DNA from: Planococcus salinus | GTDB lineage: Bacteria > Bacillota > Bacilli > Bacillales_A > Planococcaceae | Assembly: GCF_003719725.1 (NCBI RefSeq) | Contig: NZ_RIAX01000018.1 | Location: 1-35,037, forward strand | Length of the DNA stretch: 35,037 bases | Direction of reading: 5' to 3' | Shown: piece by piece, positions 7,760 through 17,300 of the stretch | How the letters are laid out: every line of letters starts with the position of its first letter | Numbering within the stretch: the first letter of the stretch is position 1 | Notes under the pieces: model-generated | Told to the model about the DNA's origin: nothing | Seen by the model: only the letters and a program-made list of their open reading frames with translations | The model's database searches: none | Translations under genes and position numbers: made by a program

Positions 7760-10714
7760 TTATTCCGACAAGCGGTACAGGAATACGGCAAGCTGGCCGC
7801 GTGTGATGTTTTGGGCGACGCCGTAGCGCGTAGCCGAGACGCCGTCCGTGACATCATTGGCGACCAGAGCGTTGACCGCGCTTCTGTAGCGGTCAGAGAC
7901 GTCGGTGAAGGACGACGATACGCCGCCAGCGGACAAATCATAGGCCCGCTGCAGGATGATGGCCATTTCACCGCGCGTCAGCGGATCGTAGGAACCGAAG
8001 CTGGTCGCCGATTTCCCGCCGATGATGCCGGCTGCTTTCAAGGCATTGACGGCACCGGCTGCGCGGTCCGGAACATCGGTGAAGCCGGATGGCGGTGCCG
8101 TTTCTGTATTCAAGCCGAGTTCTCTGGCAATCAACACTGCCGCGTCCGCGCGGATGATGTTATGTGTAACGCCGAATTCCGTTTCCGAAACACCCTGCGT
8201 CACTTCATTTTCCACCAGGTACTCCACAGCTGGCGCGTAAAATGTCGGCACGTCCTGGAAATCGATTTCAGGTTCCGGAGTTGGTTCAGGCTCAGGTGTT
8301 GGGTCAGGCTCTGGTGTCGGCTCCGGCTCAGGCTTTGGCTCTGGCTCCGGTTCCGGTGCTGCCGGTTCCTGCACAGTCACTGTCATGCGGACCGTCTCTC
8401 CTTCATATGTGGCGGTTATGATGGTGCTGCCGGATCCTACAGCTTCCACTCTGCCGTTTTCCACTGTCGCGACGCTCCGTCTGCTGGATAACCACGCCGC
8501 TTCGTCAGTGACAGCTTTCCGGTCGCCGTTTTCATACACAGCCGTCGCGGTCACGTCAACCGTTTCACCAATTGCTGCCGTAAATGACGACTCGCTCAGT
8601 TCCAGTTCATTAATCAGATTAAGTTCTGGTTCTGGCGTTGGTTCCGGTTCTGGTTCCGGTTCTGGTTCCGGTTCAGGTGTTGCTGCCGGTTCCTCAACGG
8701 TCACCGTCATACCGACTGATTGTCCCTGGTATGTGGCCGAAATGGTGGTGCTTCCGGGACCGGTTGCTTCCACCACACCATCTTCCACTGTCGCCACAGC
8801 CCGCTTGGCGGACGACCACGCCGCTTCGGTGGTAATGTTCTGCCGTTCGCCGTTTTCATACACAGCCGTTGCGGTCACGTCAATTGTTTCACCGACGGTT
8901 GCCGTAAACGAGGATTCACTCAACAGCAGTCTGTGGATGGGATTCGGTTCCGGTTCAGGATCAACGACCAATTCAGGCTCCGGATCAGGTTCTGCTTCAG
9001 GAGGCGGTGTCGGCGCCACTGCAGGTTCCGGCAGTGGTTCCGGTACATTGACTACAATCGTCGCTTCTTCGCCTTCAAAACTGGCGGTGATGGTCGTACT
9101 GCCGTAACCGGTCAGTTCCACGCGCCCCGCCGTCACGGTTGCGATAGAAGGGTCGGCGGAAGTCCAAGCTGCTTCATCGTCCACAATGACACGGTTGCCG
9201 TATTTATGGATGGCCGTGGCCGTAATCTGGACCACTTCCCCCGGTTCTCCGAGAATGCGTGTTTCATTCACTTCCAGATCGACGACCGGATCCGCCACCG
9301 GTTCTGGCTCCGGTTCCGGCACATGGACGACGATTACCGCTTCCTGTTCTTCGTATGTGGCACGAATGGTGGTGTCTCCATTACCTGCCAGCTCGACCCA
9401 TCCGTCCGTGACCGTTGCGACGGCCGGATTTTCGGAAGTCCACTCGGCTGCATCCGTGACAATTTCCCTGTCGCCGTTTTCACGGACCGAAGACGCCGTC
9501 ACCTGAAAACTTTCCCCCGGATCGCCGGTCAGGGTATCGACGCTGATTTCCAGTGCAGTGACCGGATTCGGTTCTTCAATGACGATCGGCTCTGTGAATG
9601 AAGATGCCTGAATGGCACCGTAACCGAACAACGGATCTCTTCCATCTGCGCCCAGATCAACCGTTTGTTCAATCAACACCTGGCGCAGCTGGTCATTGGA
9701 AAGCTCCGGATACGCTTCTTTCATTAACGCCAGTTGACCCGCTGTATAAGGAGCCGCCATGGAAGTGCCGCTTATATACGCATAGCCTCCATCGATGTAC
9801 GTGCTCAGAATCGCGGAGCCGGGAGCCGCCACTTCAACCGCTGGGCCAGTGGAAGAAAAAGAAGCCCGTTTCGAATAACGGTCAAGCGCGCCGACTGCTA
9901 TAGCATTGTCATAACGGGCCGGATAATCGACTGAATCGCCCAATCCATCGCTGGCCCCGTCATTCCCGGCAGCTGCCACGACGAGCACGCCACTGTTATA
10001 GGCGCGGTCGATCGCCGAACGGAAAATGGACGAATCGGTTTGGGTGCCGGCACTCAAATTGATGATGTCCATGTTGTTGGACACTGCCCAATTGATGCCT
10101 TCGACAATATCGGATAAGTAAGCGGATCCTTCCTCGTTAAACGCTTTGACAGCGTAAATGTCCGAATCATAGGCTACTCCTTTAACGCCGACCCTGTTGT
10201 TCCGCGCACCAAGAATGCCGGCGACATGCGTGCCGTGGCCTTGGTCATCGTCGTAGGAAGACGTGTAGCCGACCGTCGAAATGCCTCCAGCGATTTCAAG
10301 GTCTTCGTGAGGAGAAATACCGGAATCGATGACTGCAATTTTCACACCTTGTCCTGAAAAACCGGATCTCCAGGGAGTGTCAGTATTGGTGTAGGAGATC
10401 CCCCAATCTTCCCGCTGGTAATTCAATTTCACGACAATGTCTTCTTCCACTTCAAGGACGGAAGAATCGTTTGCCAATTCATGCACGGCTGTTTCAGGGA
10501 CGGTGGCCGCCACCACGGACATATCCTCGTAGCGCTCCGTCACTTCCCCTCCCGCTGCAGCAATGCTCTGTGTCATCTCCTGGTTGCTGGCGTTTTCCTC
10601 AAACGCAATCAGCACCCGTTTTTTCTCTGCATCAGCGTCCGCTGAAGCAAGGTTCACATTATAAGCCGGGAACAATAAGGTCAAAGCCATCAAGGCATAA
10701 AGTGTTTTTTTCAA
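7760..10714 (-). CDS. Cell-wall-bound subtilisin-family protease with four Ig-like (Big2) and three SLH domains
   Basis: Secreted, wall-anchored S8 protease, 984 aa. A signal peptide spans about 1-25 and an I9-like propeptide 30-95. The catalytic domain (about 105-375) has Asp130 (AVIDSGI), His160 (GHGTHVAG), Asn251 and Ser318 (SGTSMAAP). Four Big2-type Ig-like repeats follow (about 385-470, 480-565, 600-680 and 715-790), joined by Pro-Glu-rich linkers. Three SLH domains (about 818-868, 878-928 and 936-984) should bind pyruvylated wall polymer. The start is TTG at 10712-10714, with GGGG at 10724-10727 nine nt upstream. A TATAAT lies at 10789-10794 without a clear -35. The gene stands alone with its own terminator. 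The Ig spacers probably hold the catalytic domain away from the wall. Confidence 0.94.
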   Translation of the reverse strand: MKKTLYALMALTLLFPAYNVNLASADADAEKKRVLIAFEENASNQEMTQSIAAAGGEVTERYEDMSVVAATVPETAVHELANDSSVLEVEEDIVVKLNYQREDWGISYTNTDTPWRSGFSGQGVKIAVIDSGISPHEDLEIAGGISTVGYTSSYDDDQGHGTHVAGILGARNNRVGVKGVAYDSDIYAVKAFNEEGSAYLSDIVEGINWAVSNNMDIINLSAGTQTDSSIFRSAIDRAYNSGVLVVAAAGNDGASDGLGDSVDYPARYDNAIAVGALDRYSKRASFSSTGPAVEVAAPGSAILSTYIDGGYAYISGTSMAAPYTAGQLALMKEAYPELSNDQLRQVLIEQTVDLGADGRDPLFGYGAIQASSFTEPIVIEEPNPVTALEISVDTLTGDPGESFQVTASSVRENGDREIVTDAAEWTSENPAVATVTDGWVELAGNGDTTIRATYEEQEAVIVVHVPEPEPEPVADPVVDLEVNETRILGEPGEVVQITATAIHKYGNRVIVDDEAAWTSADPSIATVTAGRVELTGYGSTTITASFEGEEATIVVNVPEPLPEPAVAPTPPPEAEPDPEPELVVDPEPEPNPIHRLLLSESSFTATVGETIDVTATAVYENGERQNITTEAAWSSAKRAVATVEDGVVEATGPGSTTISATYQGQSVGMTVTVEEPAATPEPEPEPEPEPEPTPEPELNLINELELSESSFTAAIGETVDVTATAVYENGDRKAVTDEAAWLSSRRSVATVENGRVEAVGSGSTIITATYEGETVRMTVTVQEPAAPEPEPEPKPEPEPTPEPDPTPEPEPTPEPEIDFQDVPTFYAPAVEYLVENEVTQGVSETEFGVTHNIIRADAAVLIARELGLNTETAPPSGFTDVPDRAAGAVNALKAAGIIGGKSATSFGSYDPLTRGEMAIILQRAYDLSAGGVSSSFTDVSDRYRSAVNALVANDVTDGVSATRYGVAQNITRGQLAVFLYRLSE
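8260..8360 (-). repeat. Low-complexity Pro-Glu linker DNA
   Basis: Imperfect 6-nt repeats (GGCTCC/GGTTCA types on the plus strand) encode the PEPEP linker between the last Ig-like repeat and the SLH domains. A similar tract lies at about 8625-8690. Such tracts change length easily by slippage. Confidence 0.75.
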
Positions 10715-10922
10715 TGAATGAAACCCCTTTCGTTAGGTAGTGAAATATGTATGTAATCCTGGTGTAACCATACCCTTATCTTAGCAATATTATACATTTA
10801 TTTTTGCTAATTACTAGTTTTTTCTAATAATTATTTCTTCTTTTAAAGTGGCGGTTGGGCTGAAAAATGTGTGGAAGAGAGGTGACACACTTTGTTGGGA
10901 GGCTGCGTTGGGTGGGAGAGTT

Positions 10923-10974
10923 GAGTTATGACTTTATTTGCTCGAGTTGCGATTTTTAACAGCTGAGTTACGAC
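10923..10974 (+). repeat. Diverged 21-nt-period array, copy D
   Basis: Three decamers related to GARTTCCGAC start at 10923 (GAGTTATGAC), 10944 (GAGTTGCGAT) and 10965 (GAGTTACGAC), again exactly 21 nt apart and in the same orientation as the other arrays. No hairpin of the conserved type is attached. It lies upstream of the SLH subtilase gene, next to the nitrilase terminator. The rest of 10730-10922 holds that gene's AT-rich promoter region. Confidence 0.7.
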
Positions 10975-10978
10975 CATC

Positions 10979-11006
10979 AAAAAAAGCTCCTGGGCCCAGG
11001 AGCTTT
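10979..11006 (-). terminator. Terminator of the nitrilase gene
   Basis: A perfect 24-nt palindrome with arms 10983-10994 and 10995-11006 (AAAGCTCCTGGG and its complement) is followed on the minus strand by a T run (10979-10985). It lies 16 nt after the nitrilase stop. Confidence 0.9.
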
Positions 11007-11022
11007 CTCTACTTCATCTATT

Positions 11023-11973
11023 TTATTTATTCCAAGTCACGTTCGTCTTCTTTTTTTCATTAACTGTCAGTTGGAAGACGTCGGGGCGTGCGTAGTGGCC
11101 GGCGACGTCGAAGTCGAAATGGCTTTCGGCGATTTTGTCGAGATCCAGATTAGCGTAGATGATGGTTTCTTTGCCGAATACCGGTCCGGCGACGTATTCG
11201 CCGAGCGGGTCGACGATGCAGCTGCCGCCGCGCGTCATTTCGTCCGGCAAGTCGGCGAATTCGTCTCTGGACGCAATGTCTTCCGGGTAATCCGCTTTGG
11301 TCGAATACTGGTTGCATGACAGCACGAAGCATCGGCCTTCCGCGGCGACGTGGCGCACCGTCGCCTGCCACGTGTCGCGGTGGTCGGCTGTCGGCATGAC
11401 ATAAATCTGCACACCTTTTTCATACATCGCTGCACGCGCCAGCGGCATGTAATTTTCCCAGCAGATCAACGCGCCGATTTTGCCGTACGGCGTGTCGAAC
11501 ACCGGCAATGTGCTGCCGTCGCCTTCTCCCCAGATCAGCCGCTCCGATCCCGTCGGCTTCAACTTCCGGTGCTTGCCCAGCAATTCACCGTCCGGTCCGA
11601 AGAACAGCGCCGTGCAGTACAGCGTCCCTTGCGTCGACTCGCTGTCTTTTTCGATGACGCCGATGACGACGTATGCGCCCGCCTTTTTGGCCGCTTCGCC
11701 GATTTCCGCCGTCTCCGGTCCTGGCACGGCGATGGAGTTTTTCCAGTACTGCAGGAAATCTTTCCGCCCTTCACTCGACCGGCTGCCGACGACCGCTCCA
11801 AACGCCATGCCCCGCGGATACGCGGGAATAAACGCTTCAGGGAAAACGACGATTTTTGCTCCTTCCCTGCCTGCTTCCTCCAGCAGGCGCACCGTCTTAT
11901 TGACACCTTTTTGCTTATCCATTATTTCCGAGCCGGCCTGAACGACCGCTACTTTTACGTTTGTTTTGTCCAT
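11023..11973 (-). CDS. Nitrilase (carbon-nitrogen hydrolase superfamily)
   Basis: Cytoplasmic nitrilase-type C-N hydrolase, 316 aa, the usual length. The catalytic triad is visible as Glu46 (FPEAFIP), Lys137 (HRKLKPT) and Cys171 (ALICWENYMP). The CWENYMP context and the HRKLKPTGSER loop are typical of true nitrilases, which convert nitriles to carboxylic acids and ammonia, more than of amidases or cyanide dihydratases; the natural substrate is unknown. The start at 11973 follows AAAGGGGCAG. An in-frame ATG 135 nt upstream would add residues encoded by the 21-nt repeat array and is rejected. It is a single gene with its own terminator. Confidence 0.9.
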   Translation of the reverse strand: MDKTNVKVAVVQAGSEIMDKQKGVNKTVRLLEEAGREGAKIVVFPEAFIPAYPRGMAFGAVVGSRSSEGRKDFLQYWKNSIAVPGPETAEIGEAAKKAGAYVVIGVIEKDSESTQGTLYCTALFFGPDGELLGKHRKLKPTGSERLIWGEGDGSTLPVFDTPYGKIGALICWENYMPLARAAMYEKGVQIYVMPTADHRDTWQATVRHVAAEGRCFVLSCNQYSTKADYPEDIASRDEFADLPDEMTRGGSCIVDPLGEYVAGPVFGKETIIYANLDLDKIAESHFDFDVAGHYARPDVFQLTVNEKKKTNVTWNK

Positions 11974-12049
11974 TATTCTGCCCCTTTGCTGATTGCTCAA
12001 TATAAGAAAATTGTAAACTTTTGGGGCGGAAATGTATAGGTGGCAGGGT

Positions 12050-12913
12050 GAGTTCCGACGGGTTAGGCCTGAATTCCGACGAATAACACTTGAATTCCGA
12101 CCAATCACGCTCGAATTCCGACGTCGCTCCTTACAGGAGGTATTGGCTCTTCGTCTTTTATCGCCATTCGCGCAGGCGAATGGCTTCCATTTGTCTTTTG
12201 GTCTTTTTCTGTGTTTAGGGGAAGGCTGGATGAGTTCCGACCTTTTTGTCGCGAGTTCCGACGTGTTTGGCTTGAATTCCGACGAATAACACTTGAATTC
12301 CGACCAATCACGCCCGAATTCCGACGTCGCTACTTACAGGAGGTATTGGCTCTTCGTCTTTTATCGCCATTCGCGCAGGCGAATGGCTTCCATTTGTCTT
12401 TTGGTCTTTTTCTGTGTTTAGGGGAAGGCTGGATGAGTTCCGACCTTTTTGTCGCGAGTTCCGACGTGTTTGGCTTGAATTCCGACGAATAACACTTGAA
12501 TTCCGACCAATCACGCCCGAATTCCGACGTCGCTACTTACAGGAGGTATTGGCTCTTCGTCTTTTATCGCCATTCGCGCAGGCGAATGGCTTCCATTTGT
12601 CTTTTGGTCTTTTTCTGTGTTTAGGGGAAGGCTGGATGAGTTCCGACCTTTTTGTCGCGAGTTCCGACGTGTTTGGCTTGAATTCCGACGAATAACACTT
12701 GAATTCCGACCAATCACGCCCGAATTCCGACGTCGCTACTTACAGGAGGTATTGGCTCTTCGTCTTTTATCGCCATTCGCGCAGGCGAATGGCTTCCATT
12801 TGTCTTTTGGTCTTTTTCTGTGTTTAGGGGAAGGCTGGATGAGTTCCGACGGATTGGGCCTGAATTCCGACGAATAACACTTGAATTCCGACCAATGACG
12901 CTCGAATTCCGAC
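12050..12913 (+). repeat. 203-bp tandem repeat block containing 23 GARTTCCGAC units at 21-nt period
   Basis: Five arrays of decamers spaced exactly 21 nt apart start at 12050 (4 units), 12232 (5), 12435 (5), 12638 (5) and 12841 (4). The interior repeats at exactly 203 bp and is almost identical between copies. The arrays are separated by four 109-bp spacers, each with a perfect hairpin, GCCATTCGC-GCAG-GCGAATGGC, at 12163, 12366, 12569 and 12772. The first and last arrays resemble each other (second unit preceded by TAGGCCT/TGGGCCT), while the three inner arrays begin GAGTTCCGACCTTTTTGTCG. This pattern suggests expansion inside one original element. It occupies the divergent region between the nitrilase and NERD genes; no gene is supported within it. 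Confidence 0.93.
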
Positions 12914-13002
12914 GTCGCTCCTTTCTTCATGTTTTCCTCCTGCTTTGTTTCCGTGCATAAAAAATTTATTTACAAAATAAGTAAGAGTTTTCAATCAATT
13001 AT

Positions 13003-13011
13003 TGATATAAT
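13003..13011 (+). promoter_or_regulatory. Extended -10 promoter of the NERD gene
   Basis: TGATATAAT is a perfect -10 hexamer (13006-13011) with the TGN extension. The -35 region is weak. It lies 19 nt upstream of the start codon, within AT-rich DNA just right of the repeat block. Confidence 0.55.
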
Positions 13012-13030
13012 CCTAATGAGGAGGAATGCT

Positions 13031-13978
13031 ATGTTCAGTAAAAGGCGAATTGCCCCGTATTTAATGGAGACGTTGCCGCGATTGGAGCGGCGGCTACCGA
13101 AAAATCACGCGAGTCGGAAGTTGACGGCTCAGCACCATTACCAGATTACGGCCGGCTTTGGCGGTGAGCAGGAGGTTGACAAGAAGTTGGAAAAGATGCG
13201 CTGGCACACTGAACGGATGGTGTTGTGTGATTTCCACCTTCAGTCTGAGATCCAACCTTGCCAGATCGATACCGTCATTTTGACTCCGTTTTATGCTCTG
13301 GTGCTGGAGGTGAAAAATTATTCCGGCTCCCTTGATTTCAAAGATGGCACCAATCATATGGAACAGACCACCCGTGAAGGCGACCGCTTCGGTTTTCATT
13401 CGCCGATCAATCAAGTATTAACGGCCTCTGAGGAATTGGAAATTTTGCTCAGGCAACTGGCCATCCCTTTGCCGATTTATCCGGTGGTTGTGCTGCCGTA
13501 TTCCAGAACACTATACACGCGTGCGCCTGAGACCGTGCCGGTTGTGTATGCGCATTCGCTGGGCCGATTCATCTCCCGTCTTCCCCGGACTGGCCACTCC
13601 CTTACTTCTGCCGAATTGGCCGCCGTGAGTGAACAAGTACTCGCCCATCATACCCCTTTCCCCAAAATCAATTATCAAAAAGAATATTTTTACCAACCGG
13701 AACAATTAAGAACCGGCGTGCTATGCGCACAATGCGACGCTCGAGCCATAAAAGAAAGCGAACGCATTCATGCTTGCAGACATTGTGGCACCCGTCTCGA
13801 TGATGGCTACGCACAGGCATTGGAAGATTGGTTTGAATTCGCCTCTCCCACAATCAACAACGCCCAGTGCCGACGTTTCCTGGAATTAAAAGACAAGCAC
13901 GCTGCCACTTATCTGCTGAAAAAGATGAATCTTTCGCCTAGTGGGCACTCTACACAACGGTCATATACGCGGGTGTGA
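13031..13978 (+). CDS. NERD domain protein with C-terminal zinc ribbon
   Basis: 315-aa cytoplasmic protein. Residues of about 40-160 form a NERD (nuclease-related) domain: GFGGEQEVDKKL (42-53), then QIDTVIL with Asp80 and LEVKNY with Glu93 and Lys95. These give the D...ExK pattern of the restriction-endonuclease fold, so the active site seems intact. Near residues 233-255 a four-Cys zinc ribbon follows (CAQC ... CRHCG). Such proteins are thought to act on nucleic acids, but their role is not settled. The ATG at 13031 is preceded by GAGGAGG at 6 nt; an upstream in-frame ATG at 12929 lies next to the repeat block and before the promoter. The gene is flanked on both sides by 21-nt-period repeat elements. 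Confidence 0.85.
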   Translation: MFSKRRIAPYLMETLPRLERRLPKNHASRKLTAQHHYQITAGFGGEQEVDKKLEKMRWHTERMVLCDFHLQSEIQPCQIDTVILTPFYALVLEVKNYSGSLDFKDGTNHMEQTTREGDRFGFHSPINQVLTASEELEILLRQLAIPLPIYPVVVLPYSRTLYTRAPETVPVVYAHSLGRFISRLPRTGHSLTSAELAAVSEQVLAHHTPFPKINYQKEYFYQPEQLRTGVLCAQCDARAIKESERIHACRHCGTRLDDGYAQALEDWFEFASPTINNAQCRRFLELKDKHAATYLLKKMNLSPSGHSTQRSYTRV

Positions 13979-13996
13979 AAAGTGGACTTCGAAAGT

Positions 13997-14292
13997 GAAT
14001 TCCGACCTTTTTGTCGTGAGTTCCGACAGATCGGCTGCGAATTCCGACGTGAGACGCATGAGTTCCGACCAATCTCACTTGAGTTCCGACGTCGTCTCAT
14101 CCACGGGGCCTGGCTTTTCATCTTTTGTCGCCGTTCGCGCAGGCGAATGGCTTCCGTCTGTCTTTTGGTGTTGCACTTGCTTATTTGGCTGACGGAGTGA
14201 GTTCCGACCTTTTCACCGTGAGTTCCGACGAATCGGCTGTGAATTCCGACGCATGACGATCGAGTTCCGACGAATCGCCCGTGAATTCCGAC
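13997..14292 (+). repeat. 21-nt-period GARTTCCGAC element, copy C: two five-unit arrays around the conserved hairpin
   Basis: Units start at 13997, 14018, 14039, 14060 and 14081, then at 14199, 14220, 14241, 14262 and 14283, every step exactly 21 nt. Between them lies the conserved hairpin GCCGTTCGC-GCAG-GCGAATGGC (14130-14151), with one G-U pair. Both arrays open with a CTTTT spacer. Layout and orientation match one repeat of the 12050-12913 block, but the 11-nt spacers have diverged. It begins 18 nt after the NERD stop codon and ends just before the nuclease terminator. Confidence 0.9.
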
Positions 14293-14312
14293 CCCGCCCT
14301 CATTTCGAACTC

Positions 14313-14346
14313 AAAAAAGGCATTCGCAGCGCTGCGAATGCCTTTT
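14313..14346 (-). terminator. Terminator of the extracellular nuclease gene
   Basis: A perfect palindrome with 16-nt arms (14315-14330 and 14331-14346) is followed on the minus strand by a T run (14313-14318). It ends 9 nt before the stop codon. Confidence 0.9.
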
Positions 14347-14355
14347 GTCGTTCCA

Positions 14356-17300
14356 TTATCTTTTCGACTTTTTCAGTTGTCCTTTGTTCGTCACGACGGT
14401 GTAGTGGCCGAGTTCGTTGACGCTTAGCGTGAACGTGTCGCCGTTCAGCTTACCTTGGACAATTTTCCATTTGCCTTTCCGGTCTTCACGTGCGCCGAAT
14501 TGGACTTTTACTTTCTTGTCCGTGTCGAACGTCAGCTCCACTGCTTCGCTGAATTGGAGGGCAAGTTCGTTGCCGTCATTGTCCGTAATCGCGATGTCGA
14601 TTTGTTCGGTCAGCGCCGGACGTTTGTCGACTTGCTCTTCGTCGTCAACTGCCAGTTCCAGATTGAAGCCTTCGCCGGCAGCTGCTGCCATCTGCTGCAG
14701 GTTGTCTGCAGAGAACGTGATGTCCGCTGATGGCAGATCGATCAGCAAATCTTTGCCGCTTTCCAGCAGCTCAGCCACAGTGCCTTCTGTGAATTCGATG
14801 GCCAGTTCGCCGTCTTCATTAAACTCACCTGCCGTTACAACCGCCTGGTCGCCGGACAGGTCAGGATCTGCCTGCTGTTCGCCCGGTACCTGCGGCTCTT
14901 CAGCTGCTTCAAATGAAATCTGTGCCAACAGTGGATCGTGATCCGATGCGCGGCCATGCTCTTCCATGAACATCGCGTTGATGTGGACCATATCCAGTTC
15001 TGTGCGATCAGCCAGATTATTGGTCACCAATAAATGATCGAGAACCTGTGAGTTGCCCTGGTAATAATAAGAGAAACGGTCTTCCACTGGGACATCTTCG
15101 ACTTTATTCGTCAAAATGTCGCCTTTTAATGCTTCAAGGGCCGGTGTGAATTCGAAGTCGTTCATGTCTCCCGCTACGACAACGTTCAGGTCCGGGTCCT
15201 GTTCAAGCCCTTCGGCAATGAAACCGTTGATGGCATGCGCCAACTCGATGCGCTCCGCTTCAGAGCCGAGGAATGGCGGCTGATTCTGGCCGAATAACGG
15301 CTGGTCCCCGCCTTTTGAGTTCAAGTGTGTGCCGATGACAACCACTTGCTCGCCCTGGAATTCGAATTGCGCGGCGATCGGTTTGCGCGTGTTCGGCATC
15401 GGGATCGGCTGGATACGTCCCGGGTTCAGGGACAATTCGCCGTCGACCCATTCCGTATCCTGTGTCGCTGTCCCTTTGGTGCCTTCAGAAAGTGTCACAC
15501 GTTCAGGGTTGTACAGATAGCCGACGCGAATATTGCCGCCCGGCTGGCCGCCGTCCTGATTGTATTCAGGTGCAATGTCCGTCCATTCATACGCCGGACC
15601 GCCAGCTGCCTGGATGTCGGCAATCAATCGTTCGTAGCTTGCCGTTGCGTCACTGTTGTTCGATTCGACCGGGCCGTCACTGTCCTGCACTTCCACCATG
15701 ACGATGATGTCCGGTGAATTCAAGTCGCTTACGAAAGATTCCGCAATGCGCTGTGCTTTCGCGTCTGACGTATGGCTCGGGTCAGCCGAGAAGTTCTCGA
15801 CGTTGTAAGCCGCGACCGTCAATTTGTCTTCCGCATTTTCAATCCACGTTTCTTCAGGTGTCGTGCCGCCGTCCACGATTTGCGGAAGATTATTTTCATC
15901 TGTCCAAATCTGGTAGTTTCCGAAGCCGAAGCCAAGGACACCAACCGGCATTTCCGCGAATGTGTCGCCGGCTTTTGCGACAACGTCTTCATTCAACGTG
16001 ACGGTGATTCGTTCCGGATTGTAATCGTCTTCGGCAAGCAGAATGCCGTCTTGTTTATGAAAATCGTTGTTTGTAGCGTTTTTGGATACGACGAACACTT
16101 CACCGTAATCCTGTGGCCCGACGATTTGTGCGTCAGCCACGCCGACCCGCATCAATTCAAGCGCTTCCCAGAAGTCAATGCCGTCTTCTTCCGGATCGAA
16201 CGAAGTCAATCCGTCATTTTCGATATTCTTTGTCGGTGGGAAAACGTCTTCCCCGATGATCAGGGGTTCAGGCAATTCCGCCGTTCCGTCTTTCACCACT
16301 TCCGTTGAACGGATGCGTGTAAGCGGCAGGTCGTTGTCTCTCATGTCGGAATAGCCTTTATAGAACCATTCCTCGACAGTACCGTCGACTGTCACCACAT
16401 CGCCGACTTCAAACTCATTGCCGGCATTCGGCCGGTTGACGATAATGGCTTCTGAAGTCGTCCAGTCGCCGTCATCTTCCGGATCCTGGATAACGAAGTT
16501 TGCGCCGTTATAGAAATGCGTGATGACACCTGTGATTTCATTGACCAAAACGTCTTCGTAGTCCGAGTAATGGCCTTGTCCCTGGATGTCACGGATTTTC
16601 AGGTCCGATGCTTTCAGAACGGTATAGTCGAATGAAAACACTTCTGACGTTTCGTCAGAGATGGCGATCGCCTGGATCACCGTGTCTTCCGTCAATTCGA
16701 TTGGTGCTGTATAAACAGTACTGTCGGCAGTTGGTGTCGAGCCGTCCAGCGTGTAATGGATCGTTGCGTTGTCCCAGCCGCTTTGAAGGGTGATTTCCGT
16801 CCCTTCCGAAACGATGCCCGGGAAGATGTCTGTGTAAACAGCCGGCTTGTTGACAAGGTCGAAGCTGTCGAGGCCGAGCGTTTTCACTTGGTAGGTTTCG
16901 TAGAATTTCGAGGCGATCCCTGTTACATGGACCAAATCGCCTTCCTGGTATTGCTGTGTAAAGCGTTCGAACGTCAAGCCGTTGCGGTTGTCGTTGCGGA
17001 TTACGACTTGTTCGCCGTTTTCAGCTGTTGCTGTAAACTCGAATGTGCCGTAATCATTGACTGATTCAAGGCCTGTGATGGTCACATTCTGCAATTCAAT
17101 GCGTTCACCCTGTGTTTCTTCGTTCACTTGTGCAGGTGAAATGGTTTGGAGTTCCGGCAATTCATTGTCGGAAGACAGCACTTCCACTGTATTCGGCTGC
17201 AATTGCAGTTCATCGGAATACAATGAAGTCGAGCCTGTCAAACGCACTTCGTCTCCTGCATTCACGTCAGCGTTACTCGTATAGACGTAAATGCCGGCCG

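Noticed and set aside
8260..9020. Separate surface gene on the plus strand with Ser-Gly-rich frames
   Set aside because: These are antisense translations of the Pro-Glu linkers of the SLH subtilase.
12105..12930. Open frames of 64-93 residues on both strands within the 203-bp repeats
   Set aside because: They arise because a 21-nt period avoids stops in every frame; they repeat identically on both strands and encode only RRNS or EFRR heptads plus the translated hairpin.
12050..14292. CRISPR array
   Set aside because: Repeats are only 10 nt with 11-nt spacers, spacers are shared between arrays, and no cas gene is present.
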